A DNA stretch of 64,000 nt. Origin: Candidatus Poribacteria bacterium. Its GTDB lineage: Bacteria; Poribacteria; WGA-4E; PCPOR2b. The DNA is taken from positions 1 through 64,000 of the forward strand of contig JAJECO010000094.1 of assembly GCA_022822005.1 (NCBI GenBank), written 5' to 3'. Each line of letters opens with the position of its first letter. Positions within the stretch are counted from its first letter, which is position 1. Under the pieces are notes generated by a model. It saw only the letters and a program-made list of their open reading frames with translations, searched no databases and was not told where the DNA came from. Made by a program: the position numbers and the translations under genes. Of the stretch, positions 34,736 to 43,678 are shown piece by piece.

Positions 34736-35563
34736 ATGCAAAAAGCGTCCACCGTCTCCCCACGGAGTCGATTTGAACAGGTTGAAACACCACCACTGAA
34801 CAGTAAAAAACCGAGCGCAGATCAACTTGCCCAATGGGAAGCACAGTTGATTGACATCGGATATATCATTATCCCCGACGCTTTACCAGTAGCAGCGGTT
34901 GAGCATTTCCGTGAACGGATCGCAGGATTTGAACCGTCCGTCGGCTATGGGTCAAACTCGCTGGTACGTCTGTTTGAGAAGGGGATGGATTTTGTCGATC
35001 TGCTGCTGAATGAACCTATCTACACCCTGATGGAACGCATCTTTGGTGAGCGGATGCACATCATTGGGTTACAGGGACATCGGATGTTCACAGGGAATGA
35101 GGTATCGCGATTCCACTCTGACGAAATTTACTTGCAGCGCCCAGAAGATGTCAGTGACGATGTGGAATATCCCCCTATAATCAATACAATCAACTGCCAC
35201 TATTATGTTGTGGATGTCCCGATGGAATTGGGACCCACAGAGGTAGTCCCCGGCAGCCACCGCGCTTGTCGGCAGCCGACACCCGACGACGGCGATCCGC
35301 CGCGCTGGCGTGGTCAAGGACCGGTATCGCTTACCTGCAACGCCGGGGATTGTATCATGTATAGCAACCAGATGTGGCATCGAGGCGCACCGAACCAGAC
35401 AGACCGAACACGGCTGTCGATTGTTCCGAGTTATGCCCGGCGATTTGTCGCGCAGCGGTTTTGGCCCTTCCTCAATTATAGCCTATCCCGCGATATTCTT
35501 GACCAATGCAACCCTCGCCAGCGGGAATTACTCGGCGAACACCCGCGTGGGGCGTATGGATAG
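34736..35563 (+). CDS. Phytanoyl-CoA dioxygenase family protein (PhyH), divergent third copy
   Basis: 275 residues. Iron ligands H127-S-D129 (R-F-H-S-D-E) and distal H215 (M-W-H-R-G-A-P-N). Less similar to the tandem pair outside the active site. Starts with ATG behind AAAGGAG. It lies 35 bases before the GH32 gene, so the two are probably co-transcribed; oxidation and glycoside cleavage may act on one substrate class (inference). Confidence 0.88.
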   Translation: MQKASTVSPRSRFEQVETPPLNSKKPSADQLAQWEAQLIDIGYIIIPDALPVAAVEHFRERIAGFEPSVGYGSNSLVRLFEKGMDFVDLLLNEPIYTLMERIFGERMHIIGLQGHRMFTGNEVSRFHSDEIYLQRPEDVSDDVEYPPIINTINCHYYVVDVPMELGPTEVVPGSHRACRQPTPDDGDPPRWRGQGPVSLTCNAGDCIMYSNQMWHRGAPNQTDRTRLSIVPSYARRFVAQRFWPFLNYSLSRDILDQCNPRQRELLGEHPRGAYG

Positions 35564-35598
35564 TAGAAGTTACAATCGTTTGAAGGAGTGAACACACA

Positions 35599-37119
35599 GT
35601 GACCAACGAAATTGAAAAGACCGAACAACTCATCGAAGGCGCACAGAAACTGAGAGAGAAGTTTCAGAGAGATCCCCACCGACCGGCGTATCATTTCACG
35701 CCCCCGTGGGCTTGGATGAACGACATCAATGGTCCTCTATTCTGGAACGGTAGATACCACATCTTCTACCAGCACAACCCTGACGGCGCATATTGGAAAT
35801 GGATTCAGTGGGGGCACGCATCGAGTCCAGACCTTGTGCATTGGACACACCATCCGATCGCATTGACACCGACGTTGGGCGGTCCTGACCGGGACGGCTG
35901 CTTCAGCGGCGGCGCGGTGATCAACAATGGTGTACCCACGCTAATTTATCACGGTGTCCCTGAAGGGACATGTATCGCTACGAGCGAAGATCCGGACTTA
36001 ATCCAATGGACCAAGCACCCTGCGAATCCCGTTATACCGGTTCCGAAACCGGAGGATCCAGATTATGGAAAATACCGGGTCTATGATCCGTGCGCTTGGA
36101 AGCATGGGGATTTTTGGTATGCGCTATGCGGCAGTCGTGATCCAGCGGGAGGCGACACCGCCTATCTATTCAGGTCGCCCGATATGGTTCAGTGGGAGTA
36201 TTTGCACCCATTCTACAAATCGAATCGGCGTTGGACGGAGGCGGATGAGGATTGTGCTGTCCCGAACTTCTTCCCGATCGGGGATAAGCACATGTTGCTG
36301 TTTTGCAGTCACCTACAAGGAACCCAATACTATATCGGACGATATGAGGATGACCGGCTTTACCCAGAACAGTACGCTCGCATGAGTTGGCCCGGCGGGC
36401 ATCTCGGAGGCGGGATTACTGTGTCGGATGGGAATGGGCGTCGTATTTTCTTTGACTGGATTCGCGAGGCAAGAACACAAGAAGCCGAGCGTGCCTCCGG
36501 TTGGTCAGGCGTGATGACCGTGCCACGGATCTTGTCGTTAGGTGAAGATAACAATTTGACCATTGAGCCTGCCCCCGAATTAGAGGTGCTGCGGCAGAAT
36601 CATCGTCATCATGATAACATCCATCTGACCGCCGATTCAGAAATGGTACTTGACGATGTACAAGGGGACTGTCTGGAATTGGCCGTGGAGTTTGGTGCAG
36701 CGGTTGAAGGTGAGTTTGGCGTGAAGGTGCGTTGTTCGCCGGACGGGGAAGAGCAGACTGGCATTGTGTACAATCCGAGCGCAAAAACATTGAGCGTAGC
36801 TATTAGCAAATCCAGCCTTGACGAAAGCATAAGATATATCTTCTATCGCAATGAAAGCGCGACGAAGCGGGTGCCTGAAGACAAGCGAGTGGTGGCCGCC
36901 CAAGAAGCGCCGTTTGAACTGCTCCCCGGAGAATCACTCAAGTTGCGTATATTTATAGACCGTTCAGTCTTAGAAGTTTTCGCCAATGGACGTCAGTGCG
37001 TGACACAGCGGATCTATCCGACCCGAAGCGACAGTCTCGGTGTGACGCTATTCAGCCGCGGTACGAGTGTAGATATGAAGTCTCTTGATGCTTGGGATAT
37101 GGCACCGGCAGCTGAATAA
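35599..37119 (+). CDS. Glycoside hydrolase family 32 protein (beta-fructosidase-like)
   Basis: 506 residues. Five-bladed propeller with the W-M-N-D-x-N-G nucleophile motif (D42), F-S-G-G (about 102) and a Y-D-P motif (D163) in place of R-D-P. The general acid is normally Glu in E-C; here the segment reads D-E-D-C-A-V-P-N (216-223), so Asp stands before the Cys. A C-terminal beta-sandwich includes D-R-S-V-L-E-V-F-A-N-G. The family cleaves fructosyl bonds in sucrose, inulin or levan. No signal peptide, so cytosolic. Start GTG at 35599, 10 bases after AAGGAG. Confidence 0.85.
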   Translation: MTNEIEKTEQLIEGAQKLREKFQRDPHRPAYHFTPPWAWMNDINGPLFWNGRYHIFYQHNPDGAYWKWIQWGHASSPDLVHWTHHPIALTPTLGGPDRDGCFSGGAVINNGVPTLIYHGVPEGTCIATSEDPDLIQWTKHPANPVIPVPKPEDPDYGKYRVYDPCAWKHGDFWYALCGSRDPAGGDTAYLFRSPDMVQWEYLHPFYKSNRRWTEADEDCAVPNFFPIGDKHMLLFCSHLQGTQYYIGRYEDDRLYPEQYARMSWPGGHLGGGITVSDGNGRRIFFDWIREARTQEAERASGWSGVMTVPRILSLGEDNNLTIEPAPELEVLRQNHRHHDNIHLTADSEMVLDDVQGDCLELAVEFGAAVEGEFGVKVRCSPDGEEQTGIVYNPSAKTLSVAISKSSLDESIRYIFYRNESATKRVPEDKRVVAAQEAPFELLPGESLKLRIFIDRSVLEVFANGRQCVTQRIYPTRSDSLGVTLFSRGTSVDMKSLDAWDMAPAAE

Positions 37120-37276
37120 CATAACAATCAGGCTCATACAAAGAGAGCGTGCAAAATACTAAGCGCGTGAAATGTGATGCGTGAAACGTGAAAACCATTT
37201 GTTTATTGGTGCACGATTCCTTAACATAAGCGAACAATCCCACCTCCGTGAGGTGGGATGAGGAGAAGAAAGAAAT

Positions 37277-38266
37277 ATGGAAAAACGAACGCTTGGGCGC
37301 ACAGGACTTGAGGTCAGCGTGCTGGGGATGGGAGGGCTATATGTTTCCAGAGCAGGTGACCTTGGACGTGATGAGGGGTGCCGTGCTGCCCGTCGCGCGC
37401 TCGAACTTGGCGTAAATTATGTGGATACAGCGCCCAGCTACCGTGATAGCGAAGAGGTTTTGGGCATCGCGCTCGAAGGTGTAAAGCAGCCGTACTTTCT
37501 CGCCACGAAAATCGGTGGGCGGCCACAACCGTTTAACCCACAAGATAAAGATCTCTTGCGGCGGTCGGTCGATGAGAGTCTTCGGTTGCTCAAACGGGAT
37601 TATATCGACGTCCTGTTGGTGCATGAGCCTGACCGCCCCGGTCAGTACGATTGGTGGACAGACTACGACAATTTCCACGGGCCTGTCTGTGATCTGTTGG
37701 AGGAACTAAAAGCGGAGAAAATAATTAAATTTACCGGACTCGGCGGCACCACCGCTTATCAGCTTCCGCCTATTATGGCAACGGGCAGCTACGATGTCGT
37801 TTTGACAGCGTTTAACTACAGCCTACTTTGGCGAGAAGCGGCCATCGCTATCTTCCCTGAAGCCAAACGACAGAATATGGGGGTTGTTATCGGTTCACCG
37901 CTTCAACAGGGTGCCCTATCACAGCGTTATCCCGAAATAGAAACGGGGGCAAGGTGGTTGAGCCCGCCACGACAGAAACAGTATCAGCGACTTTACGGGT
38001 TTCTGGATGAAATTGAGATGTCGCTGCCGGCGGCTGCGCTCCGCATGATGGTAGCGACCCCTGAAATCTCCACAGTCTTGATGGGGGCGCGGTCGGTGGA
38101 GGAGGTTGAACAGAACGTGCGGTCAGTGGAGGCGGGACCGCTGCCGTCGGATATCCTTGCCGAACTTCAAGATATTGCGGACATGGTGCCATTCAGACCC
38201 AATGAAGAACCCTTTGGTCTACCATTTGGACGGCCATACAAGGGGCCGGGTCCCGGTAATAGGTAG
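37277..38266 (+). CDS. Aldo/keto reductase (L-fucose/galactose dehydrogenase-like)
   Basis: 329 residues, TIM-barrel AKR. The catalytic tetrad is visible: Asp in V-D-T-A and Tyr in P-S-Y (about 50-56), Lys in L-A-T-K (about 77) and His in L-V-H-E (about 117). NADP+ site near V-I-G-S-P. The subtype resembles sugar dehydrogenases. GAGGAG about 14 bases and AAAGAAA nearer the ATG. Followed 20 bases later by an enolase-superfamily gene: a sugar dehydrogenase and sugar-acid dehydratase pair (inference). Confidence 0.87.
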   Translation: MEKRTLGRTGLEVSVLGMGGLYVSRAGDLGRDEGCRAARRALELGVNYVDTAPSYRDSEEVLGIALEGVKQPYFLATKIGGRPQPFNPQDKDLLRRSVDESLRLLKRDYIDVLLVHEPDRPGQYDWWTDYDNFHGPVCDLLEELKAEKIIKFTGLGGTTAYQLPPIMATGSYDVVLTAFNYSLLWREAAIAIFPEAKRQNMGVVIGSPLQQGALSQRYPEIETGARWLSPPRQKQYQRLYGFLDEIEMSLPAAALRMMVATPEISTVLMGARSVEEVEQNVRSVEAGPLPSDILAELQDIADMVPFRPNEEPFGLPFGRPYKGPGPGNR

Positions 38267-38286
38267 AATAGAGAGAGGGGAAATCG

Positions 38287-39405
38287 ATGAAAGTGACTGA
38301 CATCAAGGTGCACCTCGTGCGCTCAAACCGCAACACTGTGATCCCCTCACCGTGGATCTTTGTGCAGGTATTCACCGATGAGGGGGTGGTAGGGTTAGGG
38401 GACGCAACGAATTGGCCTGGTGGAACGATCATAAAGCACTCAATTGAGGAGTTGAGCCGGTTCGTTATTGGAGAGAATCCGTTTAACATCGAATATATAT
38501 ATCATCAACTATATCAAGCCTTGCAACAGATTGGGCAAACAGGCGCGGTGATCGCGGCAATTAGCGGCATTGAGATTGCGCTATGGGACATCGTGGGGCA
38601 GGCAGTGGATCAGCCAATCTACAACCTACTGGGCGGATCGTGTCGGGATACGGTGCGTTTTTATAGCCACGCGGGTGAGCCGGAGGAGTGTGCTCGTTTG
38701 GCAGAGAAAGGGTGCACCGCAATCAAGGCATACTTCCCCGGTGGCACACCTCGACCGGGTGAACGGATCAACATCCCTTGCTCCATCACTCTGAACGAGG
38801 AACGGATCGCGTTAGCACACATGCAGCGGTGTCGGGAGGCTGTGGGAGACGAGGTAGATATTGCGACTGATGTGGGGGCGCGATATACCACGAGTGCAGC
38901 GATTCGGTTGGGAAACAGGTTGGAGGAGATTGGTCTGTTATTCTACGAGGAGCCGGTGGGACCAGAGAACATTGATGCGCTCGCAAAGGTGACCGCAGCC
39001 GTAAACACACCTGTCTGCGTGGGAGAGCGACGTTACACACGCTTTGGGTTTCGTGACCTAATTGCTGCGCAGGCGGTGGACATGATTATGCCCGATGTGG
39101 TGCGGGCGGGAGGCATCGCAGAAACGAAAAAGATTGCTGCCATGGCGGAGAGTTACTATATGCAGGTTTCGCCGCACAATCCTAACAGCGCTATCTCGAC
39201 GCTTGCCAGTGTTCACCTGATGGCGAATATCCCCAATGCGCTCGTCTTGGAATATGTCGATGATGAGCAGGATGCGGAGTGGCGCAATGATCTGTTGACG
39301 GATCCGCCAGAGGTGGAAGATGGTTATCTACGGCTTCCAACGAAACCGGGGCTGGGATCCCAGCTTGTGATGAAGGAGGTAGAAAAATACCGGTTCGAGG
39401 GGTAG
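38287..39405 (+). CDS. Mandelate racemase/galactonate dehydratase-like enzyme (enolase superfamily)
   Basis: 372 residues. Metal ligands Asp in A-T-D-V-G-A (about 196-201), Glu in E-E-P-V-G (about 222) and Glu in V-G-E-R-R-Y (about 247), with His in S-P-H-N-P (about 297) as acid/base, and Lys in A-I-K-A-Y-F. This is the galactonate dehydratase-type arrangement: loss of water from a sugar acid. The exact sugar is not known. GAGGGG 8 bases before the ATG. Pairs with the aldo/keto reductase just upstream. Confidence 0.88.
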   Translation: MKVTDIKVHLVRSNRNTVIPSPWIFVQVFTDEGVVGLGDATNWPGGTIIKHSIEELSRFVIGENPFNIEYIYHQLYQALQQIGQTGAVIAAISGIEIALWDIVGQAVDQPIYNLLGGSCRDTVRFYSHAGEPEECARLAEKGCTAIKAYFPGGTPRPGERINIPCSITLNEERIALAHMQRCREAVGDEVDIATDVGARYTTSAAIRLGNRLEEIGLLFYEEPVGPENIDALAKVTAAVNTPVCVGERRYTRFGFRDLIAAQAVDMIMPDVVRAGGIAETKKIAAMAESYYMQVSPHNPNSAISTLASVHLMANIPNALVLEYVDDEQDAEWRNDLLTDPPEVEDGYLRLPTKPGLGSQLVMKEVEKYRFEG

Positions 39406-39458
39406 TTGCATATAACCGACGCTCATGTTAAGAATTAGTGCAACAACAACCGAGTTTT

Positions 39459-39501
39459 CGTAGGGGTTTTACTGCGGGCGGGGCAACCCCGCCCCTACGA
39501 T
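39459..39501. repeat. REP-like nested hairpin
   Basis: Arms CGTAGGGG and CCCCTACG enclose a second hairpin GGGCGGGG/CCCCGCCC. Joined at its right end to the 47-bp repeat. Confidence 0.7.
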
Positions 39502-39538
39502 TTCACTTCATATTTTGCACTTTCTTTTTACATGAGCC
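39492..39538 (+). repeat. 47-bp dispersed repeat, copy 2
   Basis: 46 of 47 bases identical to 19836-19882, ending 46 bases before the DUF1801 start codon. Confidence 0.85.
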
Positions 39539-39584
39539 ATAACCGATTTTTGAGAGTTTATGTTATAGATAGGAAAAAGATAAG

Positions 39585-40016
39585 ATGAAACGAGTGGAAT
39601 CCTCGCCTGATGATTACATTGCGAGCCAACCACCAGATATTCGTGCGGTTTTAGAGGAACTTCACGCGCTGATTAGTGCAGCGTTACCGGATCGGGACTG
39701 CTGTATGTGGGAAGGCGTTTTTTGGGGTGGTAGCGAACAGCAGATTATCGGCTACGGCAACTATTCTTACCAGCGTTCCGATAAAACGCAGGTCGAATGG
39801 TTCATCGTTGGGCTGACCCGCCAGAAAAATTACTTCAGCGTGTATGTCAATGCGGTCGAAGATAGACAATATTTGGCTGAACTCTACGGACCTCGACTCG
39901 GCAAAGTCAAGACTGGAAAGAGTAGTATTAGCTTTCGCAACCGGGCGGATGTTGATCTGGAGGTGTTACGCGAGATGATCGAACACGCAGACAGAATAGC
40001 AACAACTGAAACCTGA
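39585..40016 (+). CDS. DUF1801 domain-containing protein
   Basis: 143 residues. Typical DUF1801 layout: V-x-x-Y-I-A-S-Q-P near the start, M-W-E-G-V-F-W-G near 48 and C-terminal K-S-S-I-S-F-R. These small proteins share a YdhG/YjhX-like alpha-beta fold; no biochemical role is established. AGGAAAAAG before the ATG. Ends at a hairpin. Confidence 0.82.
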   Translation: MKRVESSPDDYIASQPPDIRAVLEELHALISAALPDRDCCMWEGVFWGGSEQQIIGYGNYSYQRSDKTQVEWFIVGLTRQKNYFSVYVNAVEDRQYLAELYGPRLGKVKTGKSSISFRNRADVDLEVLREMIEHADRIATTET

Positions 40017-40020
40017 ACAA

Positions 40021-40054
40021 AAAAATGCCAGACCGTGAGGGAGGCGGTCTGGCA
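40021..40054 (-). terminator. Hairpin terminator between convergent genes
   Basis: A perfect 10-bp stem TGCCAGACCG/CGGTCTGGCA. On the minus strand it is followed directly by a T tract, so it mainly ends the Gfo/Idh/MocA transcript; it may also act for DUF1801. Confidence 0.75.
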
Positions 40055-40241
40055 CTATTGACGTTCAGGAAGAAAACGTCAGTTGTCGTCTACTTCAAAG
40101 ATATTGAGAGCAAGACGAAGAAAACGTGAGCAATTACTAAATTGCTCATCAACAGGTTATAGTATACCCTATTCAGTAACGAAAGTCAATTATATCTTTA
40201 ACAAGTGTGAAACAAATATGGGACGATGGAGATTTGCGTTT

Positions 40242-41453
40242 CTATGCGCCATCCGTAATCCTCTCCGTGATAGCACCGCTCTCCTTATCTCTGATGATCT
40301 GTTTCAGGCGACCGTCGGGCATCCGTTCTTCCTTAACCAGCGTATACCCCCCGTCAACTTCAACCGCCGAGACACCAATCTTCTCCACCTCAGTTGCGCC
40401 ACGCCAATCTTCCAACTCCACCGGTTCCCACTGTTTCGATCTGGCTGACTTATAACAGGCATCAATGATGGCGTTGACGACGTACCCATCATAAAAGGTT
40501 TCCATCGGTTCCGTGCCGTTATCCAAAGCGTCGAGTATTTCAACGAACATATCACGGTATCCGAGCTCCCCGACCTCATCACCCACAGGGAAAAGCCAGC
40601 CTGTATCGGTTTCGGCTTTTTCAGCGACGTAGCCACCCTGTCCGCCCGATGTGAACATCTCCATACCTGTCCGCAACCAATGATTGAGCCAGATGGTGCC
40701 TTCTGTGCCGGAGACCTCATCGCGTATGTCCATGCCGCCACGAAATGCCCAGCCCACCTCAAACTGCCCCATCGCGCCGTTTTCAAATTTGATCAGGGCG
40801 ATCCCGTGATCTTCCGCTTCAACGGGATGGACGAGGGTATCCGCCCAACACATGACCTCAACGGGTCTAATATCTTTGCCGATAAAGTTACGGATAATTT
40901 CGATACAGTGGCAACCCATGTCAACGATAGCGCCGCCGCCTGCCTGTTCAATATCCCAGAACCAGTCGCTGTGAGGTCCGGGATGCGTTTCACGGGACCG
41001 AACCCACAACACTTGGCCAATCGCGCCGTTTTTGACAGATTCAAGCGATTTGAGCGTTTTCGGTGGGTAGACCAGATCCTCAAGATAGCCGTGAAAGACA
41101 CCCGCCTTTTCAACTGTATCAAGCATCCTTTTGGCTTCGGCTGCGTTACGTCCCAACGGTTTCGTGCACAGGATCGCTTTGCCTGCTTCGGCAGCCATCG
41201 CGACGGCTTCTTCATGCAGGTCGTTAGGCAGACCGATAACAACCACGTCGGTTTCCGGATCGTTAATCGCCTCAGCGAGGTTGGTTGTAGATTTAGGGAT
41301 ATTCCACTCGGCTGCAAAATCTTTCGCCCGCTCTTCGGTGCGTGAGTACACCACCTGAACGCGGTCCCGGCTCCGTTGCCCGTGGAGCGTCATTGTATAG
41401 AACATGCCGATGAGTCCTGTCCCTAACATTGTAATCTTATGTGTTTTGTCCAT
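40242..41453 (-). CDS. Gfo/Idh/MocA family oxidoreductase
   Basis: 403 residues. N-terminal Rossmann fold (M-L-G-T-G-L-I-G, about 8-15), [10 protein letters not shown] (about 72-81) and the K-P of the E-K-P motif in C-T-K-P-L-G, then the alpha/beta C-terminal domain with G-A-I-V-D-M-G-C-H. These enzymes oxidise sugars or cyclitols with NAD(P)+. Start is ATG at 41453, 5 bases after GAGGAG; the frame to 41588 has no support. It stands alone. Confidence 0.9.
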   Translation of the reverse strand: MDKTHKITMLGTGLIGMFYTMTLHGQRSRDRVQVVYSRTEERAKDFAAEWNIPKSTTNLAEAINDPETDVVVIGLPNDLHEEAVAMAAEAGKAILCTKPLGRNAAEAKRMLDTVEKAGVFHGYLEDLVYPPKTLKSLESVKNGAIGQVLWVRSRETHPGPHSDWFWDIEQAGGGAIVDMGCHCIEIIRNFIGKDIRPVEVMCWADTLVHPVEAEDHGIALIKFENGAMGQFEVGWAFRGGMDIRDEVSGTEGTIWLNHWLRTGMEMFTSGGQGGYVAEKAETDTGWLFPVGDEVGELGYRDMFVEILDALDNGTEPMETFYDGYVVNAIIDACYKSARSKQWEPVELEDWRGATEVEKIGVSAVEVDGGYTLVKEERMPDGRLKQIIRDKESGAITERITDGA

Positions 41454-42281
41454 TGTTCTCCTCTTTTCTGTGCGTTGGGTGTTATCGTGTGGGTTTGACA
41501 TTTCAGCAGAACTTGTGAAGGAAATCTTATCAGATTTTTCGTCTTGGGTCAATAGGAGTGTTCCAAGCGAGCGGGAGTATACCAACAAGTCATAGGATCA
41601 TTTAGTTTTTCCTTGTCTGAGTAGGAAGTCGGGATAATGAATAGTACAAGCCTTGATATAGGGGCATCTATGGTGGATTTTAGCGCACCTAGACACCCCA
41701 AATACACAGACAACCCCCTAAATCCCGCCCCCGATAAATCCCCGATGAATCGGGACAGGCGGGATGTACCACTTGTCAGGGGAACTTGATACATAACCCG
41801 GTTATCAGTATTCTCCCCGCCTACGATGTAAACGGCGATCTGCTGACTAAGTACCAAAATCGGTCAAAAAGCGGAGAACTAAACATAGGGCTATTCAGTT
41901 TTCGGCTTTTTTTACCATTTTGTTTGAAAAGGTGCGACCGGGAGAGCACGCCTACAGTGAGATGTCGGGATTCGGAGATCCCTCCTACAGTAAAACTAAA
42001 TGACCCTAACTATGGTGGACCTTAGAATTAATGAGACACTCTAAACCGAACCGCATTGCTCCCAGACCCGGTAGGTGCGGTTTCTAACCGCACCGGATAG
42101 GCGCAGTTGGAAACAGAGCCTACCATACACGAGGGGCGAAAGTGTCTACTTATTTATCTAATTCACCATAAATAGCCCTCGTCTTGATAGAAATCAGGTG
42201 ATATGTTAGACTAAATTAAAGGTACGATTGACAAGCAAAACCACGCTGTTTTAGGCGATATGTAGGGTATGTAGACTGACA
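41454..42281. other. 828-base repeat-rich gap
   Basis: No gene. From left to right: a partial TATGGTGGATTTTAG end at 41669, a CCGATAAATC/GATGAATCGG-type hairpin near 41735, the 24-mer hairpin repeat at 41967-41990 (identical to 32674-32697) and a MITE-like element at 42011-42170. A TTGACA at 42227 could be the -35 of the RidA gene, but no good -10 is at the right distance. Confidence 0.6.
42011..42170. mobile_element. MITE-like element with TATGGTG terminal inverted repeats
   Basis: 160 bases without coding capacity. The left end TATGGTGGACCTTAGA...GACACT and the right end, read in reverse, TATGGTGAATTAGA...GACACT align over about 30 bases. The centre holds a GGTGCGG/CCGCACC hairpin. A related element lies at 52654-52790 and a single left end at 41669. 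Confidence 0.6.
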
Positions 42282-42671
42282 ATGAAAAGACAAAACATTT
42301 CAACGGGAACAAAATGGGAATCTATTGTAGGCTATTCGCGGGCTGTCCGGATTGGGCAATACATCCACGTTTCGGGGACGACAGCAACGGATAAAAACGG
42401 CGAAATCGTCGGTGCGGGAGATGCCTATAGACAGACAGTGCAAACTCTAACCAACATAGAGACTGCGCTCAGATCGGCGGGCGCTGGTCTGAAGGATGTG
42501 GTGCGCACACGCATTTACGTGACGGATATCAACGATTGGGAGAAGGTTGGAGTGGCACACGGTGAGTTCTTTGGTGAAATTCGTCCCGCTACCAGTTTGG
42601 TCGAAGTCAGTCGCTTGGTTGAACCGGAGATGTTGGTCGAAATCGAAGCGGATGCGATCGTTGCGGAATAG
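42282..42671 (+). CDS. RidA family protein (YjgF/YER057c/UK114)
   Basis: 129 residues. The active-site Arg in [10 protein letters not shown] (about 70-79) and the Glu in V-E-I-E-A-D-A-I near the C-terminus match imine/enamine deaminases of the Rid family. They remove reactive enamines made by PLP enzymes. No obvious partner gene; 31 bases before the SUMF-fold gene. Confidence 0.88.
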   Translation: MKRQNISTGTKWESIVGYSRAVRIGQYIHVSGTTATDKNGEIVGAGDAYRQTVQTLTNIETALRSAGAGLKDVVRTRIYVTDINDWEKVGVAHGEFFGEIRPATSLVEVSRLVEPEMLVEIEADAIVAE

Positions 42672-42702
42672 GTATCACAGGAATTGTAGGAGATAGCAAG
42701 TT

Positions 42703-43521
42703 ATGCGTATCCATTTATGTCCCTGGGTGCCTTGCGTTTTACGTGCTACGCTCCAAGTCCTGCTATCCTTTGGCGCAATCGGATACATTCCAGCATCTGC
42801 ATCGTCGGAGATGGCCCTGATACCTGCGGGATCGTTTCAGATGGGAAGCGATAAGGGCAGACCCAATGAAACACCCGTGCATCAGGTCTCATTGGACGCT
42901 TTCTACATCGACAAGTATGAAATAACCAACGCTGACTATCGAGAATTCGTCTTGGCAAATCCCAGATGGCGCAAGCCCGCCGTCAAGGTAAGGGACTATC
43001 TCAGTCATTGGACTGGAAATGAATTTCCCGTTGGCATGGATCGGTATCCCGTGACGTATGTTACCCATGAAGCAGCGCAAGCGTATTGCGAATGGCGCGG
43101 GAAACGTCTGCCGACGGAAGCGGAATGGGAGAAAGCGGCGCGGGGCGGACAGTTGGGGCAGCTTTATCCGTGGGGAAATCAGGTTGATCCAGACGCAGCG
43201 AACTACGATTCGAGGGATGTGCGTAGGGGTGGGCTGAAAAATATGCAACGGTACTTGAAGCCTGTCGATCATTTTCCCCCGAATGACTACACCCTCTACA
43301 ACATGGGCGGCAACGTAGCGGAATGGTGTGCAGATAACTATCTGCCGCGTTATCGCAGAAATGACGTGAATCAACGAACACTTCCCCCAAAGGGACCGTT
43401 TGTTGTTCGTGGCGGAAGCTGGTTTGATTCAGTATTCGATCTGCGCTGCGCTGCGCGCGTTCACGCCCTATCAGGCGCATATTACCATATTGGGTTTCGA
43501 TGCGCCAAATCCAAGAATTAA
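42703..43521 (+). CDS. SUMF1/FGE-fold secreted protein, active-site cysteines absent
   Basis: 272 residues. A signal peptide (hydrophobic 14-28, cut near A-S-A) leads to an FGE-sulfatase fold: P-A-G-S-F-Q-M-G-S, E-V/I-T-N-A-D-Y, G-K-R-L-P-T-E-A-E-W-E-K-A-A-R-G, N-V-A-E-W and V-R-G-G-S-W. Where genuine formylglycine-generating enzymes have the copper-binding Cys pair after R-G-G-S, this protein has W-F-D-S-V-F-D-L-R-C, so it probably does not activate sulfatases. It may bind substrate or act in another way. AGGAG 11 bases before the ATG. Confidence 0.85.
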   Translation: MRIHLCPWVPCVLRATLQVLLSFGAIGYIPASASSEMALIPAGSFQMGSDKGRPNETPVHQVSLDAFYIDKYEITNADYREFVLANPRWRKPAVKVRDYLSHWTGNEFPVGMDRYPVTYVTHEAAQAYCEWRGKRLPTEAEWEKAARGGQLGQLYPWGNQVDPDAANYDSRDVRRGGLKNMQRYLKPVDHFPPNDYTLYNMGGNVAEWCADNYLPRYRRNDVNQRTLPPKGPFVVRGGSWFDSVFDLRCAARVHALSGAYYHIGFRCAKSKN

Positions 43522-43678
43522 CGGGGATTGTCGTTGCACCGTGATTACGGCATACGGCGTATGCCTACTACTCTCCCTTTTCGTTTGCGCTCAACCGCCC
43601 TATGTGCTAAAATGCACAAAGCATCAATTCCCAGTCTCCTAACCTGTACTTATAATTTATAGAGAGGAGTATCAGTTA

